A DNA stretch of 32,500 nucleotides from Trachelipus rathkii (Eukaryota > Arthropoda > Malacostraca > Isopoda > Trachelipodidae), in NCBI GenBank assembly GCA_015478945.1, contig JABUQX010097174.1, positions 1-32,500 on the forward strand, read 5' to 3'. A program made the position numbers and the translations under genes. The stretch's first letter is position 1. Every line of letters begins with the position of its first letter. The notes beneath the pieces are model-generated. The model was not told the origin of the DNA, searched no databases, and saw only the letters and a program-made list of their open reading frames with translations. Of this stretch, positions 12,601 through 25,289 are shown piece by piece.

Positions 12601-15419
12601 TATATTCAAAATAGGATAGTAAAATTTATGTTAGTGATATAACATATAAGATTTTGTTTTAACTTAGATATTAATATAGTATTGGATCATATGTATTATT
12701 ATCTCTATTATTAATAATATTTTTTATTAATATATATATATCTAAGAATGTTAATTATTAGTTTTGTTTTATAAAAAATGTACAAAGATGCAGTAGAGCC
12801 TTTCTCTTGTGTTTTTGATGAGCGGATATTGCTTGTGTGTCAGTTTATTTATAATGTAAACACTATCATGAAAAATTGATTAATTCTGTAAATATTACTA
12901 TTGGTTACTTATTAATTATCGTGTTTGATAATCGATGTATAATAAGGGTGTCATATGGTCTGTGTTGATATTATTTCTATTTCATTTATTTATTTAAATT
13001 ATATATGGTAATATTTTCTTGTTGCTTGAGGTTCAGGACCTCTGCTGTTATATATCACTCTATATTATTTGTATTTTTAGGGTGACTATTTTCGCTGTAT
13101 TATCTTTAACACTGTTCATATTGTTTGCTGTGAGTAATTTTAATAGTTTATATTATATATATAACATATGCTATAATATTAAATAGATATTTATTGGTAA
13201 TATTATATATTAATTTAATCATTATTAGTTATTATTTATAACTGAATATACTTAAAATAAACAATGCTCTAGGTTATTTTTTTTTTTCTATATATAGGGT
13301 ATTCAAATAAGGATTTACTTACACCTCTTTTCTTTTACTCTTATTAATAGTAAAATTAAATAAAATATTTTTTGTATAATATTGTATACAGTCTTTTAAT
13401 TTCATATGGTCCTTATGTGTTGTCTATATATAGTATACGTATGTGAAGACAAGTGAGTACTTTGAAATTTGTGTAGCAAAGCATATAGCTAATTTTACCC
13501 AAAATACTGAACTTTTTCTTTTTAGTCTCACACAAGATAAATGCACAGTCAATATAAGTGGCCTATGGATGGTAAATCATGCGCTGGAAGCCAATAAATA
13601 TAATTATGGCTCTACGATATTAGATATCTGTGAAAATAGACGGGGGGAACATTGAAGCACTTCATAATCTTAATTGAAAATTATTAATACTCGCACCACA
13701 GCTAAGTAAAGGTTTGTTGAACGTTATGTGAACACAATCCGATAATTCAATTCTTTACAGGATATAAAGCCATAGCCGGAAGCTGAGAAACGTGATATAT
13801 ATTGACAATTTCTAGTTAATTTATAAACTATAAATTGTATGAAAATCTACAAAATCGATGGCAATTATATCCGGGAGTTTTAGTAAATTGAGATCACTAG
13901 TTAACAAAAATTGATTTTGTATACATGATTGGAATTTTCTGTGTTTTGTTGATATAATTTAGTGACTAATAGAAGTTAAGTGTTTCTGTAGGGGTTGATA
14001 ATGTCTGAGTCTATAATGACCAATGATGACACTTTCTCATCAGTTCTAAATACAATGAAAAATGGCCTAGTCTATCAGGAGTCCTCATACTAGCATAAAT
14101 ATAGAATAATCTTAGAAACAAACGTATAATTATGGAGCAGAAAACTAATTATGAGCATAGGTTATTATCTAGTTTCATAATAGTTCGTACCTCATCATGA
14201 AGATAAGCTAAACATGAATTACTACTATATACTGATAGAGTAAATATATAAAAGTAAAGACTACAGTATGAGGTATACTATAACCATACAACACTCTAAG
14301 GATAATCAGTCGGGTATATTGAAGGAGGAACTATACTCAAAGTTTATTAAAAAATAGTATTAATATATATATAAATCCTAAATAATATATTGTGAGTACA
14401 AAACACTATAACTCACTATATATCGTTACTCTCAATCACTTGTTTATCGGTTAAGAGCATGAAGGTAGATATTATATCTATTTATGATTGGGTATTTCTA
14501 TATGAGCTTATACATGCTAATATATTTTATATTTTAACAATGAGATTACAGTAGAATTATTTTTCATTAATAAACCTAGTAAATACGTAATCTGAATTCG
14601 AAAAAAGTAAGTGTGACTTTTATCGGATGAAACGAGTGATTTTTAACCCAATTTGGATCAAGTTGTATATGTAAAGATTTAGTACAAATGTTCTTCCTTT
14701 ATTATTTATTCATCAGTGAGTTTGTATTTATTAATGATAATAATATCACTAATCAGTATCAAAGTGCTAAGTAAATTATGAGTGCTAATATATATTTATC
14801 TTATGATAATTGCTGTAAATGTACTATTATATAATCGAAAGTAAGTACATATGGAAGTATACTTATATATATAGAAGTGTGCTTGGAACCCTTGTTAATC
14901 GTATTCGTATAAGGTACTCAATATATATATATTAAGTACTCAAATAGATCATTATACTAAGGGATATATGATAGTATCATATAGATCTTGGAGAACCGAC
15001 AGGACTGAGGGTTTTTTGTATGATATTTATATAAAATATGTGAAATATGTTAAATAAAGATATCTATCAATATATAACAATAATACTTAATATACTATCT
15101 GCGATATGACCCCTTGAGAGGAAATGTTAGAGGAGTCGCAGAGTAAGTCTTAGGAAATTTTCGTGGTCCGGCACAGTGGTATATCCGCGGAAATGAATGG
15201 AAGCAGATCATAGACAAAATAAATTCCAAGTGTGACGGGAGAGAGGATGGAGTTCCTCACTGGCCAGAAAGAGGGAAACTGAGTCACACTCATAGCTTCT
15301 CAGATAGAAGTTTTATACTTTAACTATAAGAAATTATTATACATAAATAGAGGAATAATTAATAACTTTCAATATATATAAATAGCTAAGTAGCTAAGTA
15401 TTCTTATCGCCCACAGTAC
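12601..15419. other. AT-rich DNA without recognised genes
   Basis: T-rich on the plus strand to about 13440, then A-richer. The frame at 13443-13655 (70 codons) has no recognisable domain. The DNA at 15100-15300 is less AT-rich and could be the decayed 5' part of the gag region that follows, but no motif proves it. No long terminal repeat was found. Confidence 0.5.
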
Positions 15420-18400
15420 CAGCAGACAGATTTGACCAATCTATCAGAAACAAAGGCGCAAGAGAGGTGTCATAGGTAGGAAAGGCAAACAGTTTTGCAA
15501 CCAACACAGTATCAGATATACACGAGAAATACCTCCATTTTTTGCAATGAGGATCATTACATCATCAACTGCCTGAAATTTGTAAATCTACCAATTTCAC
15601 AAATACAAGAAATAACCAGGGAAAGGAAGTTATGCCTTAATGCTTATATCAGAATCACATGGTGAAAGATTATAAGAATCCTAACTGCTGTAGAAATTAC
15701 AAAAGGAGCACCACACGCTTCTGCATGAAGAAAGAACCTCACACTCTCATACGAAGGAAGGGTCTATGTCCAGTAGAACCACAAAGGCAAAGGAAGAAAG
15801 GATTTGTAATAAAGCACAAGTTGTTAATTTTGCCCATCTGGATTTACAATTCCATTTCTTCTACCCATCGAGTGCTCACCCATGCAATGTTAGACCACCA
15901 GTCAAATACATCATTTATAAAACGTCTCTATTTGAAAGGCTCAGTCTTACTGGAAACGTGAATTTAAGCATCATGGTGATATCCGGCATAGAACACACTG
16001 AGTCATTAAAATGTTAGAACCTCGTCGTGCAAGGCTTACAATCAAAGGAAAAGATTCACTTAGGAACTCTATACATCCATGAGGATATCATGGCAGATAG
16101 AGCAACAGTACCATGCCAGTAAGTAGCTGAAAAATACGAGCATTTGGGCGATCTATGTAACAAGCTGGAGCCGGATATACCATCGCTAACCGTTAAAATT
16201 CTGATAGGGTTAAACTGCCCAGAAGCATTAGAACCATTAAAAGTCATTACTGGAAAGAGGAGCCAACCATTCGGGTATCAAACTAGATTCGGATGGCCTT
16301 TCAAACTCACGCGAAGGAGGTATACAGTCTGAAGGACATGGGGAAAACATTAGAAAGAGACTTTAGCGAAGCCCCCCGTGGATGGAAACCTTTACTCATA
16401 AGATGTGAAGTTCCTTAACATAATGAGAGAAGGAATAACACAGGAAACCAATGGGCATTACAACTTTACAAGGTTTCACTCCCCCTAAATATTCAACCCA
16501 AAGTACCCAACAACCTTGTTCTTTTTAGACTACACTCCCTAAAGAAAAAATTACGCAAGGACTACTTATCCAAGGAAGACTATACGTCATCTATGGAAAC
16601 TCTGATAGACAAGGGATATGCAGAAAGGGTAACACAACTGGAATTATCAAGGAAACCAAGTTTTCTTTCCTAATATGCACATAGCCGAAAGATCGAAGCC
16701 GTGACACCGTGATGTCATTGAGGAATAATCTTCTCTCTGCCCAAAAAATTTGGCGCATAAATCGACATGACCATAAACCATAATATGTTCATACAGTGGA
16801 CATTCCTAAGCTCATGAAAATAATAATTTTATGCTCTCAAATGAGCTCACCCCTCTGCAAGAGGAAAGGCTTCCTGCTCTCAACAGAGTCTCACTGAGCT
16901 AGACCGCGGACTACTGCATCTAATGTAAACTTTGGAGTTGCCGGTGGTCATCATTCATGCAGAATAATCTTATTTCTATACAGTGCAGTGTGAATGCTAG
17001 CATATGTGTTATTTGATAAGTGTGAGAAGATAATGTAAGACCCCATAGCTTTCCATTCTACAATACAGTAATTGAGATCAACAGTAATTAGTGCAGAGGT
17101 TAGTATAATTGTTGATTCCACATATAGGACTAGGATGATTAATTCATTCATGTATATCTTACATTGGTTTTAGCTAAGTATTAAAGCGCACAAAATTCTG
17201 GAGTTCTTAGTGAAAATAATGACTTCACGTTTGCGCTTTCAGATTCAGTCAGACCAGTTTTTGAAAGAAAATTGAATGGCTATTACCTTTTGGCAGCATT
17301 CGGACAACTATATTATCACTACTCCTCGTGCAGCAAGCACCTGCTAGATTATAAAGTATCATAAGAAGGAATAATTATGTAAGAAATAGAAGGAATATAA
17401 GCGTAAGTAAGTTAGATGATTCATACAATACATACATATACATTATATTATATTGTGGTACAAGCGTGAATTATTAATACTCTACGACATCGATCTCATA
17501 TACATATAAGCCTTAGCCGTGATTAAATGAAGCAAATAGTGATTATTAAGTTCACTTAATAAGGGTCTAGGCGTTAAATTACTCTTGTATTAATTTTACC
17601 TTACTAATATATTACTGCTAAAAGATAGGTAAATTATAACCATATATCTCTGAATAGTATAGATCAAAGCACCACAGGGCAAAGATATTTCATAGAAGAA
17701 AGCGATATACCAGCAAAAAAGAACACGAGTGGTTTGGGATGTAGCTCCTGATCAGTTTAGCTTCTAAATAAAATTGCAGGACAGTCCACTTACTTGCAGA
17801 GGAATTCTCAGCTCAGCACAATCAGCTCTGTGTACAATTCCTTAGGATTTGTGTCTCCCTTCATCCTAAAGGGTAAAAGGATTATGCAATTGTTAAGCAA
17901 AGAGTAAGCAGATTGGGAAGACATCATTCCAAGAGAACTTCAAAGGAGCTGGGAACAGAACAGAGCTAATCTACCCAAATTGGAGGAAGTAAAAATATCA
18001 AGATGCTTGAAGGAATGTGGTTCATCCTAGGTTAAAACAATAGAATTGCGCCACTTCTCTTACGCTTCACAAACTGCCTATGGGCTATGCTCATATTTAA
18101 AGATTAAAAAAAAAGAAATGGATACACACAATGTAATTTAGTGAAGATCAAATCTAGAGTCAGTCAATTGAAACCCAACACTATTCCAAGGCTAGAGCTG
18201 AACTGTAACGTCGATTCTGAGCTCTTATGGACCAACAGTACTATCGTCTTGGGTTATATAAATAAGGTCAGGCATTTTCACATCTTCGTCACTAATATGA
18301 CTAGCGAAATTAAGAAAACAGTTCACAAAATCAATGGTTTCACATACTCTGCTGACAACTCAGCCGACACAACATCCAGAGGAGCTACTAGAGAACAAGC

Positions 18401-18545
18401 TCTAGTGGAAAGGCCCAAGATCTCTCAACGGGAACAAACATCTCAAGGTCGCATCAAACAATCATTCAATATATTTTACGCTTATAAAAACCTAACAGAA
18501 GTCAAAATCACATATGAGTTATATGGTACTCTCACTAGTCAATAG
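15420..18545 (+). pseudogene. Decayed BEL/Pao LTR-retrotransposon polyprotein
   Basis: Plus-strand frames give the BEL/Pao domain order. Gag zinc-knuckle region: HYIINCLKFVNLP (about 15550-15600) and PNCCRNYK (about 15680). Aspartic protease: the active-site region reads LDHQS (about 15890-15904) where the family has D-T/S-G, followed by LFERLSLTGNVNLS in another frame. Linker: KILIGLNCPEALEPL (about 16190-16235). RT start: NIMREGI and GYAERV (about 16415-16630). Connection: FVSPFILKGKRIMQLL (about 17845-17895). RNase H: KPNTIPRLEL, then WTNS where an Asp is usual (about 18228), VLGYI, and NSADTTSRG (about 18357-18383). The distance from RT start to the connection is near normal, so the core is collinear. 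About 25-30 residues seem lost after IPRLEL. Integrase, envelope and LTRs were not seen. Many stops and frameshifts; inactive. Confidence 0.85.
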
Positions 18546-20859
18546 AAGTAAAGATACATTAACTTAGGTAAGGAACACTATTTAGGTATTTTTTTTAATC
18601 TTATTGTTCCAAGTGATCATAAGACCGCTAGTGAGTTAATAACGATGTCGAGATATCAAATGTTCAGTTTAAAATTGAAGATTAGAGTAAGGTATATATT
18701 GTCAAGACAGTACGTATACAAGAAAACACACAACCAAACAATAGAATTGAGAAATATAATGAAAGCATTTATAATAGGTAGTAGATATCTGATAAATTAA
18801 TCTTGTGTAGTAAATTATATATATGTCTCGAGTTGCACCTATACGAATTGTTATAGATATAGTTGTCATGTGTGGCGTGTCTTGCTCTGATCAAATGCAC
18901 AAGTCAATCCACTTTGATGCACCGATAGCTGTGAGATGCTGTGCACTTTTCGCCAACCAATTCAGAAATGATTCCGAGCCCTCAGTCTAGCTGAGGATAT
19001 AGTCATGCACCGACGTTAGTAGCACGGTCTTTTCCCTAGAAGAACCTCAACCAATACATTCCTTCTCTTAATCTAATATATTTTCTCAACTTACATTTGT
19101 TGTAGGCCGAGAGTGAAACACATGAATATGAATCTCGCTGGTGAATAAGAGGAATAGTTTTTAATTATAAAATGACAATATATATGAGTTATGCAGTGGT
19201 GATGTTAATTTGATCTAAAATTACTCCATTTCAAATATAAGTAAAGAAACTATAGTTAATTGTTTAAATGTGAAATCTCACACTCATATTGACTTTAAGG
19301 CTAGCAATCCTTCAAGCCAAAACTAATGTAATAATGCATAGAGAAATACGAACATACACATAATGGAATCACACACAGAGACCCAGCCTTCACATATTGC
19401 AGTAGACTATTTCGATCCACCACTCTAGGAAATGTAAAAAATGGACACAAGGAAGAGAGACGAAAACAACTCGCACGAGTATGATGACCTTATCACATAG
19501 ACAATCTACTCAGCACACATAACAGAGCAAGCACTCTCAACACCTAATAGCTTGAAATTAGCATACATAGCTTGAACCAGTAAATATCTATACCTAACTT
19601 TACACTAATATAATGTATGTACCCCACATGAATATCTGTGATATATGTACCATAGATTGCTAAATGAATCTAGACTATACAGACTTTATATGCTATCATA
19701 GGAGACAATCTCGAATACTCTACACCTCTCTCGGTACTTATTCTAGATGTCTATAGATAAAATGTAATCATGAAGAAGTAAAGTGCAGGTGACACGTTTA
19801 TTTGTGACATTTAAGCCGACCTCGTGCCGCTTTTCGAGTGGTGTAATTAAGATGATGTTTATACTATAGGAGGATCAACCTGTGACGAAGAAGGAAGGAT
19901 ATCTCAGACAATTGTGTATTATTATTTTCTCTCTAAATTTATTTTTGTCTTATAAATGAAGTTCATTCCTATTAACAAACCAATTTTTGATTTTAATACT
20001 CGTGTATAAGATATAGGTTGGATTTTCATATACTTTCTGATATATCACTCAAGTATCACCGTACACAATATTTGTCTTCATTTTTCCATGTTATGGGATA
20101 TACGATATGTCATGACATGGATGCTATTTTATGCGTGTTATAAATCTCTTCAAAAATAAAACCACCTACGACAGTCCTCCTAATACCCCTATACACCTAT
20201 CCAGATCCACATACTGACACTTGCGATTATCGATTTAAACATATTGAATCTGCTTGATGTACATCGTCATCATTTTTGTTAACATAAACACAAAATTTTA
20301 GGTTTTGTTCAATTTATGTTTAAAAATATATATTTTTACCTCGAGAATTTTTTGATATTTTTTTGATTGTTCTCCTCTTAGACTTATCCACTATAAAGAC
20401 ATTTCCTCGTCGCCATTCATTACTTCAAGTATCTAATTATAAATCGTGAATAAACACGGATTATAACTTTACATATTCCACATGTTGTTATACTGAATAC
20501 TATATTAATATATTCAAACCCACATGCCAATGCAAACCTAAAAGATGAGAATAAATATATTCAAGGGTGAATAAATATATTGAAGGGTGAATAGTAGCTT
20601 AGTTTTAGATGAATAATTTGTTGTCCTAATTTAAAAAATATCATTTTAAATAGGATTTAAATATATTGCATTATAAAATGTATTGAGTTTATTTATCTTT
20701 ATTAAATTTTTATGTATTATTTATTTCAATCATACAATCTACTCAAGCAGAAAATCTAGTAAGAATTCCAACATCCACAGTCACCCAAGCACCCTCTTTT
20801 TTACTTTTTTCCAAAAGAAAACAGTTTCTCTTACAAAAGAAAAATAAATTAAAAGCTTA
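18546..20859. other. Gene-free stretch beyond the BEL/Pao remnant
   Basis: No gene recognised. A patch at about 18880-19090 is less AT-rich, but neither strand gives a recognisable protein and it does not read as integrase. The plus strand is A+C-rich at about 19240-19740. A short tandem duplication lies at 20549-20594. Confidence 0.5.
20549..20594. repeat. Short tandem duplication, 20-base unit
   Basis: GAATAAATATATTCAAGGGT is followed directly by a copy differing at one base (TTGAAGG for TTCAAGG), then by the first six bases of a third copy. Confidence 0.9.
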
Positions 20860-20980
20860 CATTAATAGCCAAGTGGAATAGCGGTCATTGTACCATCGCA
20901 CACACCACAATGTGATACATAATTGGGAGCACTATATTTTATCGATATTATACGTGCGAGAATCGATTCGACTCTGAGTA
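20860..20980 (+). repeat. tRNA-derived SINE with A and B boxes
   Basis: TAGCCAAGTGG at 20866-20876 matches the RNA polymerase III A-box consensus TRGCNNAGYGG at every position. GATTCGACTCT at 20965-20975 matches the B-box consensus GGTTCGANTCC at nine of eleven positions. The boxes are about 88 bases apart, longer than in an ordinary tRNA, so the middle has probably been expanded by insertion or the element derives from a long-arm tRNA such as Leu or Ser. No clean cloverleaf folds, so this is read as a SINE head and not a working tRNA gene. The 3' limit is uncertain; the tail beyond 20980 is T-rich. Confidence 0.55.
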
Positions 20981-22119
20981 TTTATGTGTCTGATATATGT
21001 AGTGAACATTGTGTGTGCTCTACTACACTCACACGAAACCAGTTATATATTATCATTTTTCTGTTTAAAAAATAATATATTTTTTAAAAATTTTATTCTT
21101 TTTATGTTTATAGCTAAACAGAACATTTGCGTTTTTTTAACCCCTCTAAGTCATGTTATCTTTCGAGCTTCATATTCTCATAATTTTAAAGCTCCTGACC
21201 ATGGATTAATTCTCTTTTTTTGCAACAGTGCTCTCCACATATCTGTCATATTCTCTTTGATCTCCTCATGTTGACTTTAGGTTCACATTGTCGATGTATC
21301 TACTTCTCTGCGATATATCTCTATGAGGCATGACTCTATAATTTTAGTCACATTAAAAATAAGTTTTGATTTAGTAGTTAACCAACTTTAAGACTAATTG
21401 AAATATCAATGAGTATGCAGGGTAGTAGGTACGAGCTTAGGCTGCGATCTGATCAATAGTTTTAATCATTTATGAGAGGAGAATAACATTAGCCCATAGC
21501 ACCTATGTGATATCTAAAGAATTAAAGTACTTGATGCAATCCTTAATGCATTCACAAAATGACAGCTATATTCTGAAAATTAATTATAGAACACTTTCCC
21601 AAACTTTATGCAAAAAATCTGCTGTAATTTCATATCATTATAATAAGACTATTCTATACATATAATATAACTCCTTTAACAAAATATGGATTTTTGTAAG
21701 TACCAGTAATATATCGAAATAGAAAAAAAAAACTCATTCATAATTATATTTACAGTGAAAGTATATATATAATATCAGGAAATTAATATACAATAAATAA
21801 TTATTTGGAATTTTTTATTTTTAAGGGTAGAATGAGCTTTACACTGTAAAGTAGAGTGTATAGTGCTTTATTATCTTATTCTCAGCAACAGTAAATCTGT
21901 GATTCGTTATTGGTGGGTAAACAATGCCTCTAGCAATAAATCAATCTATGTGTGGTATCAATTGTCTATTTACATAATATATTAGATAAATACTATAACT
22001 CTAAGGAAATCCAATGATGAGAGCCATTGGACAGGTACTATTGAGTAATACTTCAGATAGTAGTACATCTTTACTAATATCTCTCTTGTCTCTCTCATCA
22101 ATTATTTGTTATAATTTAA
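20981..22119. other. AT-rich DNA without recognised genes
   Basis: Nothing supported. The frame at 20984-21274 is T-rich, codes mainly F, L, I and S, and shows no motif. Confidence 0.5.
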
Positions 22120-22168
22120 ATTATTATTAATTATTATTATTATTATTATTATATTATTATTATTCTTA

Positions 22169-22206
<38 letters not shown>

Positions 22207-22289
22207 ATTATTATTTTATTATTATTATTATATATTATTATTATTATTATTAATTATTCATTATTATTATTTTAATTATTATTATTTTA
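22120..22289. repeat. (ATT)n microsatellite, interrupted
   Basis: About 170 bases of ATT/TTA trinucleotide repeat with small interruptions (for example TTAATTATT and TATTCTTATAT). Confidence 0.95.
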
Positions 22290-24125
22290 TATTAACATTA
22301 CTGATTTCTATACTATTGACATGTTTTGTTTTGTTTTTTTTCGTTCGTTTCATGTTATTTGTTGGTGTTGTTGTTGTCGTTTGTCAAGGCTAGTTATATG
22401 GAATTTTGAACTGTTGGTTCATCATTTTAGTACGTCGTATTCTTTTTACCTTCTTCTGATTGTGTTGACACGAACAGGTCTGGCATTCAAGTTTTGTCAT
22501 GTAAATTCTAATAAATCTCATATGCTTAGTTGTTGTAACTTGTTTTTATGTACACTTGAGTTTTCATTCAGTAGCAGGAATACATTTTTCTCACGCTGTG
22601 TTGTGGACTTAAGAAATTTCACGATGACCTCTCTCCATACTATATAATACCCGTGAGCAGTCTGTGTAAGTTCGTGGTGAATCGATAGATATGATATCTA
22701 CCAAATGCGTTCGATTATTTCTTAGAGCAGGATCTCGCTAAGTCAGTCACTTATGATTCCGTTAAGGTTCAGAGAGTACATTGTGCCTTATTTGAGCTAT
22801 TGAAGTCATTTTATTAATAATGAATAATAAATACCTATTTATATATTCAACTGTCACACTATTATTCTTAATATAATTGATGCTTTTTGAAAAACTATTC
22901 AATAAAAAAAATAAACACTTTCAAATAATAACCCTTCTAGTGTAAACAGTATGAGCAAATAAAGTGAATAATATAAACAGATTTAAATCATAAGTACATA
23001 TAACTCACTAGTCATAAACAACAATTCCTATTATACCAAATCCACCTTATCACATCAAGAAGGAATTGAACTTGGAACTACTTCTACGAACAGAATAGGA
23101 AGAATTAGTATAGGTAATTTAGTAGAAAACTAAATAAATATTATATAAGAAAGAAACAGTTGAATATATCTATTTACGTATTGAGAATGTATATATCATA
23201 CCCTAGCTACCATCCTTATTTATCATTTCACTATATCTTTACAAATACATCTCTCATTTATCAATCATATTTAAATATATACAGTAAGAGTAAAAATAAA
23301 AAAATAATAATAATAAATTAATGGTAATCAATTTGGATCTCATATTGGATAATCATTATCTCATTCACATATGTATTGGTAATTATTAATAATAATTTTT
23401 TCCCTTGACTTTATTATTATGGATATTCCTTGAATATTTACAGTACATAATTTAATTTATTTTAAAAACGTTTTCCTCTATCATTTCCCTGACCTAATAT
23501 ATTTTATTTCCCTGACTATTTCCCTTGACTTTCCTATCTTTCCATAGAAAGTTAGTGAATACCCTGTAGTAAAGTAGGAAAACTATTAGCTAATATGGAT
23601 ATAAAACTCATTCTATCACTATAAACATAAGACTATCACTAATATTACTCACACACTCCAGTTCTATCAATGGGCTATACTGAGTTGATGTGAGAATGTT
23701 CAAATCTCGATAATAATACCAGTAAATATCTAACTCTTCTTATACATTATTATTTCTTCAACCAAGCATAAAAACATAATTAGATAATACAATTATAATC
23801 CTTTAGTTTAATGTCATGGGTTAAGTAGTAACTAAATAGCTATATAATTACAATCTAGTATACCACTTACACCTAGAATAACATTAACATTAATAGCTCT
23901 AATAAAGTGTAGTGATAAACTTATATAGCATATTAATGAGATATACCATTCCAAAAATCAGGATAGATAACCACTAAACACACGTTACATGGGCTGAGGT
24001 GTAGTAATTGTTCTATAATATTCGTATAATAAGCTAGAAGTTTATCTCTACTAATATTCTCTATACTTTTTCAACCATAGCAAAACCATTAGACAATTAA
24101 TATCCTTGTGATCAATTAGTTTTAC
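22290..24125. other. Gene-free stretch with a TTTCCCTGAC motif cluster
   Basis: No gene supported. The frame at 22321-22647 begins just after the ATT repeat, is rich in F, C, L and S, and has no recognisable domain. From about 22800 to 24120 the plus strand is rich in A and, mildly, in C. The motif cluster at 23396-23532 is listed separately. Confidence 0.5.
23396..23532. repeat. Cluster of four TTTCCCTGAC-like motifs
   Basis: TTTCCCTTGACTTT near 23398, TTTCCCTGAC at 23484-23493 and 23507-23516, and TTTCCCTTGACTTT near 23518. The cluster looks like part of a short dispersed element whose reverse strand reads GTCAGGGAAA; the element's limits could not be set. Confidence 0.6.
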
Positions 24126-24665
24126 TTGGTTAATGATAGACATGAAATCATATTAATTAGAGTCATCTATGTCACTCAAACACTGGAAAACTGTGGGAAG
24201 ATACGGGTACGCGAAAGTAGTGCATTCATGAACGAGCCGCCCAATGTGCATTGCCTTATCATACGGTTCTACGACCTGGACGAAAAATTTCAAAATCTTC
24301 TCGCCAAGGTGACCTCAAAGAAACTGTGGTGTCATCACCATGAAGTTAAGAATTTCTGATGCCCCACCTTGGCGACGTTTCAAAGGGCACATTTTCTCTT
24401 TAAAAAAAAAAAAAAAGATGGAAGCTGTAGGAGCGGACAAATTCTGTTAAGATGGAGAAACAGTTTTCTACAAACGCCCTGCAGCCAGTCAGAAATGAAT
24501 CTATGCAAAGTCAAAACCTAAAATAGGGGTAGAGATTTCTTAAGGAGATGAATAATGCAACAAAACAATTGAGACAACGAATATGCGCCGCCATGCCGGT
24601 TTTCGTGTGAGGACGAGATCGAAGCATCATGTCATCCAAAAGGTGTTTCGTCGTACCCAAAAGTG
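24126..24665. other. GC-richer segment with inverted repeat and A15 run
   Basis: About 540 bases of near-balanced composition between AT-rich flanks. The plus-strand frame at 24126-24359 (77 codons) is less biased than most in the window, but no family was recognised. TCGCCAAGGTG at 24301-24311 is repeated in perfect inversion at 24365-24375, so a stem of 11 base pairs with a loop of about 53 bases could form. A run of 15 A at 24402-24416 follows 27 bases later. An A-run after a structured sequence could mark a retroposed RNA, but no target-site duplication was found and GC-richer sequence continues past the run. Confidence 0.4.
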
Positions 24666-25289
24666 TTCGATATCACAGATCCTCTTATATGTATACTATC
24701 TAACTCCATGTTTCATAGAGCACTAACACATAGGTGACACGCACACATGATCATTGAGATTGCATGTTAAATTATGGTTACTTTGATATGAGCAAGATCG
24801 TTAGATTCATACTGATGACTACCAGCAACCACAGTGTATCTTACCGCTCTCTATGAAAAGCAGAAATCAAAGGAATATTTAATACATAGTTTATTTCTAT
24901 AATTTATTATAGTGATGGAATAAGACTTATTCATTCACACTCTCCAAAATATACTTCCATGACTGAAATTAGTAGAGTGAAGCGCTGATAAAATGATATG
25001 TTTCTTCCCAAGTATATTGTGAATATATTCTTAATAAGTACTGAAGAGTGTATATATTCATCTTAAGTACTGAAGAGTGATTTTCCCTTTAAATTTATTG
25101 GCCAGAAATTGAATTGAAAATTCAGACATCTAAATTTTTTAAAATTACTGATTAGAGCCTAGATTTTTTTTGACTTTATTTCTGATTTCTTTTAGCAATT
25201 GGTCTAAGCATCATGTTATTTCTCTGAAGAATTTTAGTCTGCAGTTCAATTATATAGACTCGGATGCATTTGAATCTCTAGTGTGCTTT
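24666..25289. other. Gene-free stretch with a short direct repeat
   Basis: No gene. TAAGTACTGAAGAGTG occurs twice, at 25035-25050 and 25064-25079, 29 bases apart. The plus strand becomes T- and G-richer towards the right. Confidence 0.55.

Noticed and set aside
22321..22647. Open frame of 108 codons after the ATT microsatellite
   Set aside because: Biased to F, C, L and S from T-rich DNA, no motif, and no supporting gene structure.
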